Part shown: piece by piece, positions 1 through 5,116 of the stretch
Layout: every line of letters begins with the position of its first letter
How positions within the stretch are numbered: position 1 is the stretch's first letter
Assembly: GCA_017882655.1 (NCBI GenBank)
Contig: JADGPB010000148.1
Location: forward strand, 1-6,347
Source: Propionibacteriales bacterium
GTDB lineage: Bacteria > Actinomycetota > Actinomycetes > Propionibacteriales > Propionibacteriaceae
DNA length: 6,347 nucleotides
Reading direction: 5' to 3'
Notes under the pieces: generated by a model
The model's database searches: none
Seen by the model: only the letters and a program-made list of their open reading frames with translations
Told to the model about the DNA's origin: nothing
Program-made: the position numbers and the translations under genes

Positions 1-309
1 CAGCTCGGCGGTTCCGGCGTCGTGTACGCCGGCCGCGTTGGCGATCGAGACACCATCACCGACGAGGGCTGGCATGCCCTCGTACCCGGCCGATCCGAGC
101 TGGACCACCCGCAGCGCGGGCATGTCGAGACTCTGTAGCTCGTGCCAGACACGCATCGCCGTGAAGTTCGGCAGAGCGATGAAAACAACCTGGCCAGCCG
201 TCGCGGCGAGGCCTTCAGCATCGTTTAGCAGCGTGAGCTCTATTCCGTCACTACGACCGATCCTCGACTCCGCCTCTTCCAGCGAGTCTTACGGCAACCA
301 TGCCCTCAT
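1..309 (-). pseudogene. D-2-hydroxyacid dehydrogenase, 5' part, interrupted by an in-frame stop
   Basis: The minus strand from 309 to 1 reads MRAWLP, then TAA at 291-289, then 96 uninterrupted codons in the same frame to the window edge. The later residues contain LRVVQLGSAGYEGMPALV followed by IANAAGVHDAGTAEL. This matches the N-terminal catalytic-domain segment of actinobacterial D-isomer-specific 2-hydroxyacid (phosphoglycerate-type) dehydrogenases, usually near LRVVQ..SAGYD and CNAAGVHDASTAEL; the NAD-binding domain would lie beyond the left edge. The start is well supported: ATG at 309-307 overlaps the hisF stop as ATGA, with AGGAGG at 321-316. MRAWLP and DSLEEAESRIG on the two sides of the stop look like one N-terminus, so a single substitution (for example a TAC or TAT Tyr codon to TAA) is the simplest explanation. 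No ATG, GTG or TTG occurs in frame after the stop until ATG at 156-154, about 50 residues in. Of the 96 codons, 24 end in A or T, including ATA and two CTA. It may be a young pseudogene or a sequencing error. Confidence 0.8.
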
Positions 310-1100
310 CGGTCTCCTCCTGTGGTTGCCGACTCGACGATGCGTACGGGGTAGCCGGCCGCGGCCAGGGCCAGCTTCACGTCGGCGATGGAGAGGGTGC
401 CGTAGTGGAAGACGGACGCCGCGAGCACGGCGTCGGCACCCGCCGCGACGGCATCCACGAAGTGCTGGGCGATGCCAGCACCGCCGGACGCGATCAGCGG
501 CACATCGGCCACCTCCCGTACTGCCCGGATCATCTCCAGGTCGAACCCGGCCGTGGTGCCGTCGGCATCCATCGAGTTGAGCAGGATCTCCCCCACGCCC
601 CGCTCGACTGCTTCCGTGACCCACGCGAGCGTGTCGAGCCCTGCAGAGGTACGACCGCCGTGCGTGGTGACGCCGAAGCCTGACGGCATGCCGTCCTCGC
701 GCCGCGCATCCACGGACAGCACGAGCACCTGGTTGCCGAACCGGTGGGCGATCTCGTCGATGACGCCCGGTCGGCGGATCGCGCCGGTGTTGATCCCCAC
801 CTTGTCCGCGCCGTGGCGCAGCAGCAGGTCGACGTCGTCGACGCTAGCGATGCCGCCTCCGACGGTGAGCGGGATGAAGACCGTCTCCGCGGTGCGCCGG
901 ACCATGTCCCGGGTCGTCGCGCGCCCCTCATGGGACGCCGAGATGTCGAGGAAGGTCAGCTCGTCGGCGCCTTCGATGCCGTACTGACGGGCCAGCTCGA
1001 CCGGATCCCCGGCGTCGCGAAGATCGACGAAGTTGACACCCTTGACCACCCGGCCGTCGTGGACGTCCAGGCACGGGATGACGCGGATCGCGACTGACAC
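306..1100 (-). CDS. hisF: Imidazole glycerol phosphate synthase cyclase subunit HisF
   Basis: HisF is the cyclase half of cytoplasmic imidazole glycerol phosphate synthase. With ammonia from HisH it converts PRFAR to imidazole glycerol phosphate and AICAR, the fifth step of histidine biosynthesis. The 264-residue protein is the usual length for this (beta/alpha)8 barrel. Visible marks are IPCLDVHDGRVVKGVNF at residues 8-24 with the catalytic Asp at 12, PLTVGGGIASVDDV around 77-90, GADKVGINT around 97-105, LSVDARREDG around 128-137 with the second catalytic Asp at 131, LLNSMDADGT around 173-182, and the phosphate-binding LIASGGAG at 202-209. The start is GTG at 1100-1098; there is no Shine-Dalgarno, but a -10-like TAGGCT ends 7 nt upstream, suggesting a leaderless mRNA. 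Its stop overlaps the downstream dehydrogenase start by ATGA. hisH, hisA and other his genes are not in the window. All key residues are present and nothing suggests damage. Confidence 0.97.
   Translation of the reverse strand: MSVAIRVIPCLDVHDGRVVKGVNFVDLRDAGDPVELARQYGIEGADELTFLDISASHEGRATTRDMVRRTAETVFIPLTVGGGIASVDDVDLLLRHGADKVGINTGAIRRPGVIDEIAHRFGNQVLVLSVDARREDGMPSGFGVTTHGGRTSAGLDTLAWVTEAVERGVGEILLNSMDADGTTAGFDLEMIRAVREVADVPLIASGGAGIAQHFVDAVAAGADAVLAASVFHYGTLSIADVKLALAAAGYPVRIVESATTGGDR
314..321 (-). promoter_or_regulatory. Strong ribosome binding site for the dehydrogenase gene
   Basis: Minus-strand AGGAGGAG lies inside the end of hisF. The AGGAGG core (321-316) sits 6 nt before the ATG at 309-307, which overlaps the hisF stop as ATGA. 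This near-perfect Shine-Dalgarno plus stop/start overlap shows where translation of the downstream gene was built to begin. It is therefore the evidence that the TAA at codon 7 interrupts the gene and does not precede it. Confidence 0.75.
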
Positions 1101-1107
1101 GCCCGCC

Positions 1108-1113
1108 AGCCTA
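1108..1113 (-). promoter_or_regulatory. -10 element of hisF, leaderless type
   Basis: Minus-strand TAGGCT fits the actinobacterial -10 pattern TANNNT. Exactly 7 nt (GGCGGGC) separate it from the GTG start of hisF, which puts the expected transcription start at or next to the start codon. No Shine-Dalgarno is visible. No -35 at normal spacing is clear; the best candidate, GTGACG at 1141-1136, is 22 bp away, which is too far for a standard promoter. Confidence 0.5.
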
Positions 1114-1172
1114 GTGGCGATGGTCGGCCCATCGGCGTCACGATGCCGGGCTTGAGGACTCGAGCCCCCGCG

Positions 1173-1193
1173 CTAGTGACGGGCGACTAGTGG
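1173..1193. repeat. CTAGTG repeat pair in the hisF/tldD divergent region
   Basis: CTAGTG occurs at 1173-1178 and 1188-1193 with a 15-bp period; read as an inverted repeat, CTAGT (1173-1177) and ACTAG (1186-1190) flank an 8-bp spacer. A third CTAGTG is at 1111-1116 and a further CTAG at 1204-1207. The pair covers the place where a -35 element for tldD would lie, so it could be an operator. This is pattern only; no regulator is known to me for it. Confidence 0.3.
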
Positions 1194-1210
1194 GCCGTCG
1201 CCGCTAGATT
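1183..1210 (+). promoter_or_regulatory. Promoter of tldD, leaderless type
   Basis: TAGATT at 1205-1210 fits the TANNNT -10 pattern and is followed by 7 nt (GGCGGCC) and then ATG at 1218. A weak -35 candidate, GCGACT at 1183-1188, keeps only the central GAC of TTGACA and stands 16 bp upstream. With no Shine-Dalgarno before the ATG, the geometry predicts a transcript starting at or within 1 nt of the start codon. Confidence 0.5.
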
Positions 1211-1217
1211 GGCGGCC

Positions 1218-2714
1218 ATGGCTGCCGGACTCGACCCGCACTTCACGTCTTTGCCCCTCGATGCGCTCGCCGACGCGGCGCTCAGCCGCGCCAAGGTTCT
1301 GGGCGCGACCCATGCAGATGTGCGGATCGCGCGGATCCACCACGGTGAGCACAGGCTTCGCGACGAGGCGCTCGAGAGCAGCAGCGACGCCACGGACCTC
1401 GGGATCGGTGTCCGGGTGATCCACGATGGGTCATGGGGATTCGCCGCAGGCATCACGCTCACGGCCGATGCGGCAGCGGTGCTCGCCGACCAGGCCGTCG
1501 CGGCGGCGAGGATCAGCCGACCGTTGACGTCACGCCGAGTCGAGCTGGCCCCCGAGCCCGTACACGTCGGCGAGTGGGTCTCGCCGTTCCGGATCGACCC
1601 GTTCGACGTCGACGACGCCGAGCGGATCGAACGACTCGTGCAGCTGTCGCGCAGCGCGACGGGGCCGGGCGTCGACCACGTCACGGCGAGCCTCGACATG
1701 ATCGACGAGCACAAGTTCTATGCGGACCTGGCCGGAAGCCGCACCGTCCAGCGCCGCGTCCGCGTCCTCCCGCAGCTCGAGGTCATGGCCACGTCCGACG
1801 GCTACCACTCGATGCGCACGACGAACCCGCCCGCCGGACGAGGCTGGGAGTACCTGCTGGGAGAGGGCTGGGACCTGGACGCCGAGGTGGCTCAGCTGCC
1901 GACCTGGCTCGCCGAGCAGGTGGCGGCGCCGTCGATCGAGCCAGGGCGGTACGACCTGGTGATCGAGCCCACGAACCTGTGGCTGACGATCCACGAGTCC
2001 GTGGCGCATGCCACCGAGCTGGACCGTGCGCTCGGCTACGAGGCGGCGTACGCCGGCACCTCGTTTGCGAGGCTCGAGACGCTGGGGAGCCTGCAGTACG
2101 GCAGCGAGGTCATGACCGTCAGGGGTGACAGGGTCGCCGAGCACGGTCTCGCGAGCTGCGGCTGGGACGACGAGGGCGTCGAGGCGCAGACCTTCGACAT
2201 CGTGCGGGACGGCATCCACGTCGGCTACCAGCTCAACCGGCAGATGGCGTACGAACAGGGTCTCGGCCGGTCGAACGGCTGCGCGTTCGCCGACTCCTCC
2301 GGCCACATCCCGCTGCAACGGATGCCCAACGTCTCGCTCCAGCCCGCACAGTCCGAGATCACGGTGTCCGACCTCGTCGGGAAGGTCGAGCGTGGGCTGT
2401 ACGTGACCGGCGACAAGTCGTGGTCGATCGACATGCAGCGGTACAACTTCCAGTTCACCGGGCAGCGCTTCTACGCGATCGAGAACGGCGAGATCGCCGG
2501 CCAGGTCGCCGACGTCGCGTACCAGGCCACGACGACGGACTTCTGGGGCTCGATGGAGGCCGTCGGCGGCCCGAGCACGTACAAGCTCATGGGCGCGCTC
2601 GACTGCGGCAAGGGCCAGCCGGGTCAGTCCGCGCCCGTCTCGCACGGCGCTCCGGCCGCGCTGTTCCGCTCCGTCAACGTGCTCAACACACAGGCCGAAG
2701 GAGATCACGCATGA
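1218..2714 (+). CDS. tldD: TldD-family zinc metalloprotease, catalytic subunit
   Basis: This is the catalytic partner of the TldD/TldE (TldD/PmbA) cytoplasmic metalloprotease. In Escherichia coli that complex trims peptides such as the microcin B17 precursor and the antitoxin CcdA. From ATG at 1218 the protein is 498 residues. The zinc motif HExxxH is present as HESVAH at residues 259-264 in LWLTIHESVAHATELD, and the expected third ligand Cys lies at 463 in LDCGKGQPGQ. The N-terminal half (roughly 20-220) holds the substrate-cleft domain, with GIGVRVIHDGSWGFAAG around 62-78. A TTG at 1209 in frame would add three residues, but ATG at 1218 is preferred because the -10 TAGATT places it at the transcription start. 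The stop overlaps the tldE start as ATGA (2711-2714), so the subunits are probably made by coupled translation in near-equal amounts. The native substrate is unknown; no recognisable precursor peptide gene is adjacent. Confidence 0.93.
   Translation: MAAGLDPHFTSLPLDALADAALSRAKVLGATHADVRIARIHHGEHRLRDEALESSSDATDLGIGVRVIHDGSWGFAAGITLTADAAAVLADQAVAAARISRPLTSRRVELAPEPVHVGEWVSPFRIDPFDVDDAERIERLVQLSRSATGPGVDHVTASLDMIDEHKFYADLAGSRTVQRRVRVLPQLEVMATSDGYHSMRTTNPPAGRGWEYLLGEGWDLDAEVAQLPTWLAEQVAAPSIEPGRYDLVIEPTNLWLTIHESVAHATELDRALGYEAAYAGTSFARLETLGSLQYGSEVMTVRGDRVAEHGLASCGWDDEGVEAQTFDIVRDGIHVGYQLNRQMAYEQGLGRSNGCAFADSSGHIPLQRMPNVSLQPAQSEITVSDLVGKVERGLYVTGDKSWSIDMQRYNFQFTGQRFYAIENGEIAGQVADVAYQATTTDFWGSMEAVGGPSTYKLMGALDCGKGQPGQSAPVSHGAPAALFRSVNVLNTQAEGDHA
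2698..2703 (+). promoter_or_regulatory. Ribosome binding site of tldE
   Basis: AAGGAG within the last codons of tldD stands 7 nt before ATG at 2711. Together with the ATGA overlap it fixes the tldE start, although the reading frame itself stays open for 97 codons further upstream, to 2420. Confidence 0.75.
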
Positions 2715-4084
2715 TCACCGAATGGATCGAGGCCGGGCTCGCCGCGGCGACGAGCGACGAGTGCATCGTCGTCGTGCGGGAGTCGACCGAGGCGAACCTT
2801 CGCTGGGCCATCAACATGCTCACGACCAACGGTCAGATGCACCATCGCTCCGCGACCGTGATCGCGATCCGACGTACGGACGGAGTGGGTCACGCGGGCG
2901 TACTGTCCGGACCGGTCGCGGGCGAGGACGACCTGCTCCATCTCGTGAGTCAGGCCTGCGCGGCGGCCGGAGAGGCTCCCGCCAGCGACGACAGCGCGCC
3001 GCTGCCCGAGCCCGTCGTCGACGCGGACTACACCGAGGGGGCGGTCGGGACGACCATCGACGTCTTCGCCGAGTTCGCCCAGGGGCTCGGCCGGGCGCTC
3101 ACAGCGTCCCGCGAAGTGGGGACCGAGATGTTCGGCTACGCCGAGCACCACGTCTCCACCGTGTGGCTCGCCACCAGCGCCGGCGCCCGCCGCCGTACCG
3201 TGATGAGCTCCGGCAAGGTCGAGCTCAACGCCAAGCATGCCGACCGCATCGGCTCGGCGTGGGTGGGCCAGGCGACGACGGACTTCGCGGACGTCGACGC
3301 GGACGCGCTCGCTGCCGAAGTGACGCAGAGGCTCGCCTGGTGCGAGAACCGGATCGAGCTGCCGGCCGGGCGGTACGAGACGATCCTGCCGCCGAGCGCG
3401 GTCGCCGATCTCATGATCCTCACGTACTGGACCGCGAGCGGCCGCGATGCCGAGCAAGGGCGGACAGTGTTCGCCGGCGCGCAGCCTGGGACGACGAGGA
3501 TCGGCGAGACGCTGTCGCCACTGCCCATGACGCTGTCCAGCGGTCCCGGCGCGCTGCCGGCGCCCGGGTTCGCCATCGTCGAGGGATCGCTCCCCGGGAT
3601 GACGTCCGTGTACGACAACGGCGCGGAGGCTGAAGAGCTCGACTGGCTGCGCGACGGCGTGCTCGCCCAGCTCCCGTACACCCGTGCCGCAGCGATGGAC
3701 TCCGGGCAGGCGTTCGCGTTCCCGAGTGACAACCTCACCTTGGACGCCGGTTCGCGCGTCACGCTCGAGGAGATGATCCGCTCGACTACACGCGGTCTGC
3801 TGCTGACCTGCCTCTGGTACATCCGCGAGGTGGACATCGCCTCGCTGCTCGTGACCGGCCTGACCCGTGACGGCGTCTACCTCATCGAGAACGGCGAGAT
3901 CAAGGGCATGGTCAACAACTTCCGGTTCAACGAATCCCCGGTGGATCTGCTCCGGCGCGCGACTGAGGCATCCCTCACCGAGGGAACGCTGTGCCGTGAA
4001 TGGAACGACTATTTCACCTTCACGAAGATGCCAGCACTCCGAGTACCGGATTTCAATATGTCTACCGTGTCGAAGGCATATTGA
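2711..4084 (+). CDS. tldE: TldE/PmbA-type non-catalytic subunit of the TldD/TldE protease
   Basis: This 457-residue protein is a homologue of TldD that lacks the metal site. It should pair with TldD to form the closed cavity in which unfolded peptides are cleaved. Where TldD has IHESVAH after the RYDLVIEP strand, this protein has RYETILPPSAVADL followed by TYWTASGRDAEQGR (about residues 238-251), with no His-Glu pair; this is the normal TldE condition. The C-terminal barrel shares features with TldD: GLYVTGDKSWSIDM and YAIENGEIAG in TldD correspond to SLLVTGLTRDGVYLIENGEIKGMVNNFRF-like sequence here (about 378-406; only key residues are named). The start is ATG at 2711 because of AAGGAG 7 nt upstream and the ATGA overlap with tldD. 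The gene ends 12 bp before the stop of the convergent CAP gene, with no clear terminator between. It is intact in length and frame. Confidence 0.9.
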   Translation: MITEWIEAGLAAATSDECIVVVRESTEANLRWAINMLTTNGQMHHRSATVIAIRRTDGVGHAGVLSGPVAGEDDLLHLVSQACAAAGEAPASDDSAPLPEPVVDADYTEGAVGTTIDVFAEFAQGLGRALTASREVGTEMFGYAEHHVSTVWLATSAGARRRTVMSSGKVELNAKHADRIGSAWVGQATTDFADVDADALAAEVTQRLAWCENRIELPAGRYETILPPSAVADLMILTYWTASGRDAEQGRTVFAGAQPGTTRIGETLSPLPMTLSSGPGALPAPGFAIVEGSLPGMTSVYDNGAEAEELDWLRDGVLAQLPYTRAAAMDSGQAFAFPSDNLTLDAGSRVTLEEMIRSTTRGLLLTCLWYIREVDIASLLVTGLTRDGVYLIENGEIKGMVNNFRFNESPVDLLRRATEASLTEGTLCREWNDYFTFTKMPALRVPDFNMSTVSKAY

Positions 4085-4096
4085 GGGAGGGCGGCA

Positions 4097-4900
4097 CTAG
4101 CCGGTGAAGTCCTCGACCCAGTAGTACGTGCCGTTCGCGGCCTGCGCGACACCCACGGAGATGATCTTGAAGTTGGCGTTGAGAATGTTCGCCTTGTGCC
4201 CAGGAGAGTTCATCCATCCTGACGTGACTGCCGACACGCTGGTGTAGCCGGCCGCGATGTTCTCGCCCGCCGTCGTCGTACCGCCGCATGAGGAGAGAAC
4301 GGTCATCATGCTGTTGTGGGTCAGGCTGCCCGCGGACGCCATATGGACCGCCCAGGCTGCCGGCACGCTGCAGGACCGGTACGCAAGGGGCTGGAGGCCG
4401 GCGGCCACCCGCTGCGCGTTGGTGGCCGAGGCCACCGCTGCGGCGAGATCCTGCCGCGCCGTCACGGACCCTTGAGCGGCCGGTGGTGCCACCGCCGCAG
4501 GCGCCTGAGGCGTGGAAGCGGTCGAGGTCTTCGTCGTAGTCGAGGTGTTCGAGACCGACTTGGACGTCACCTTCGTCGTTGTCGTGGCCTTGGTGGTCGT
4601 GGACTTCGTCTGCGTCGCGGCAGTGGCAGCCGGCGTCGCTGAGGGCGCCGGATCACGGGTCAGGGTGTTCGTGGACGGAGTCTGCCTCACAGGGGCAACG
4701 GGGATCGATGTCCCCTTCGGCGGCAAGCCCAGATCGTTGGCAACCGGCTGCGAGCTGACCCACTCGGCCGGTGCTGCGCCCTGAGTAGTGACAGGAGCTT
4801 CGCTGCTGGCCGCGGAATGTGCCACGCCTGCGGGCAACGCCGCGGATGCGACCATGATGGCCGCGGCCGCGAAGCGACGGACAAACCGAGTAGTCCTCAT
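4097..4900 (-). CDS. Secreted CAP/SCP-domain protein with Thr/Lys-rich linker
   Basis: The 267-residue protein begins with a signal peptide: MRTTRFVRRF as the charged end, then AAAAIMVASAALPAGVA and a likely cleavage near AHSA at 27-30. Residues about 31-145 are low complexity, first Pro/Ala/Ser and then Thr/Lys/Ser-rich (95-130), a typical wall-spanning or extended linker. The C-terminal CAP domain (about 147-267) shows LTHNS with His195, GENIAAG with Glu213, GWMNSPGHKANILN with His235 and YYWVEDF with Glu263, the classic four-residue cavity. Cys177 and Cys205 could form a disulphide outside the cell. There is no LPXTG motif, lipobox or C-terminal membrane helix, so it is probably released or held loosely in the wall. 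Bacterial CAP proteins of this kind (YkwD-like) have poorly known functions. The ATG at 4900 has GGGGGGA at 4917-4911 as a plausible Shine-Dalgarno 10 nt away. It converges on tldE. Confidence 0.9.
   Translation of the reverse strand: MRTTRFVRRFAAAAIMVASAALPAGVAHSAASSEAPVTTQGAAPAEWVSSQPVANDLGLPPKGTSIPVAPVRQTPSTNTLTRDPAPSATPAATAATQTKSTTTKATTTTKVTSKSVSNTSTTTKTSTASTPQAPAAVAPPAAQGSVTARQDLAAAVASATNAQRVAAGLQPLAYRSCSVPAAWAVHMASAGSLTHNSMMTVLSSCGGTTTAGENIAAGYTSVSAVTSGWMNSPGHKANILNANFKIISVGVAQAANGTYYWVEDFTG
4511..4618 (-). repeat. Thr/Lys/Ser low-complexity coding repeat in the CAP protein
   Basis: Residues about 95-130 of the CAP protein consist mainly of Thr, Ser and Lys with TTTK recurring at 101-104, 107-110 and 121-124. 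Codons are mostly ACC and ACG with AAG, so on the plus strand the stretch looks like repeated GTC/GTG and CTT. Such linkers often vary in length between strains and could be glycosylated at Thr. Confidence 0.7.
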
Positions 4901-4910
4901 ATGAGTCCAA

Positions 4911-4917
4911 TCCCCCC
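4911..4917 (-). promoter_or_regulatory. Probable ribosome binding site of the CAP gene
   Basis: Minus-strand GGGGGGA lies 10 nt before ATG at 4900-4898. It is G-rich and not a canonical AGGAGG, so pairing to 16S rRNA would be partial and the spacing is on the long side. Confidence 0.45.
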
Positions 4918-4925
4918 GGATCGAC

Positions 4926-4934
4926 TGAGCCTCA
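4926..4934. promoter_or_regulatory. TGAG-C-CTCA inverted repeat
   Basis: TGAGCCTCA has perfect 4-bp arms with a single central base, about 26 bp upstream of the CAP start codon. It is the innermost of three inverted repeats with TGAG and CTCA ends in this intergenic region. It is short enough to be chance by itself. Confidence 0.25.
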
Positions 4935-4950
4935 TTGGCTCTTTCGTCGC

Positions 4951-4956
4951 ACCCTA
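4951..4956 (-). promoter_or_regulatory. Possible -10 element of the CAP gene
   Basis: Minus-strand TAGGGT fits TANNNT and would give a leader of roughly 45 nt before the CAP start. No TTGACA-like -35 is present at 16-18 bp spacing, so the promoter may need an activator or be elsewhere. Confidence 0.2.
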
Positions 4957-4985
4957 AAGCGAACTCGAATGACGGCCGGCATTCA

Positions 4986-4999
4986 TGAGGCGTCTCTCA
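4986..4999. promoter_or_regulatory. TGAGGCGTCTCTCA operator-like inverted repeat
   Basis: This 14-bp site has TGAG and CTCA ends and matches the perfect palindrome at 5053-5066 in 11 of 14 positions. It is followed directly by CTTTGAG, giving an overlapping CTCA-CTT-TGAG arrangement. It lies about 30 bp upstream of the possible -10 of the CAP gene, where an activator or repressor could act. Confidence 0.35.
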
Positions 5000-5052
5000 C
5001 TTTGAGTTCACTCGAGGTTTGGAAGCACCAATTGCACTGCCGTGGTGAAATG

Positions 5053-5066
5053 TGAGAGGCCTCTCA
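5053..5066. promoter_or_regulatory. Perfect 14-bp palindrome TGAGAGGCCTCTCA
   Basis: The site is fully self-complementary and sits 50 bp downstream of the helicase stop and about 150 bp upstream of the CAP start. With no unpaired loop it is a better dimer-binding site than a hairpin; folded, it would give only a 5-bp stem and a GGCC loop, and no U-tract follows on the minus strand. A related site is 67 bp away at 4986-4999. Confidence 0.4.
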
Positions 5067-5116
5067 TCGAAAAGAGGCGGAGTTCCTACCGCAATAGGGA
5101 ATTCCGTACCAGACGG

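Larger units (their letters stand above)
4901..5116. other. Intergenic region upstream of the CAP gene
   Basis: The 216 bp between the start of the CAP gene and the end of the helicase gene contain no convincing ORF and look lower in GC than the flanking genes. They hold the CAP ribosome site (4911-4917), a possible -10 (4951-4956) and three TGAG...CTCA inverted repeats. No tRNA, riboswitch of a class I recognise, or U-tract terminator was seen. Reading frames on the plus strand that start here continue into the antisense of the helicase and look like shadows. Confidence 0.6.

Noticed and set aside
38..580. Plus-strand frame of 180 codons across the dehydrogenase and hisF
   Set aside because: It is Arg/Ser/Pro-rich with no recognisable family and runs antisense to hisF and the dehydrogenase, both of which have clear homology. 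It is a shadow of high-GC coding DNA.
289..624. Minus-strand frame ending in MRAWLP
   Set aside because: Most of it is an alternate frame inside hisF. Only its last six codons are real, as the start of the dehydrogenase, which begins at 309.
1209..1217. TTG at 1209 as the tldD start
   Set aside because: It would fall inside the TAGATT -10 element, while ATG at 1218 lies exactly where a leaderless start is expected. It adds only three residues.
1530..2708. Long minus-strand frame of 392 codons opposite tldD
   Set aside because: The codons mirror tldD and the product is Val/Arg/Leu-rich with no known domain; tldD carries the conserved metal site. It is a shadow.
2420..2710. N-terminal extension of tldE into tldD
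   Set aside because: The open frame reaches back to 2420 but is Arg-rich there and overlaps conserved tldD sequence. AAGGAG and the ATGA overlap place the start at 2711.
4512..4784. Plus-strand Val-rich frame opposite the CAP linker
   Set aside because: Its valines come from reading the Thr codons of the CAP linker in reverse complement. There is no start signal or family.
5053..5066. The palindrome as a transcription terminator for the helicase gene
   Set aside because: As RNA it would form only a 5-bp stem with a GGCC loop and is not followed by a run of U. A protein-binding site fits better.
5070..5090. GGAACT on the minus strand as an extracytoplasmic-sigma -35
   Set aside because: GGAAC is present, but no matching -10 is found at 16-18 bp, so the call would rest on five bases.
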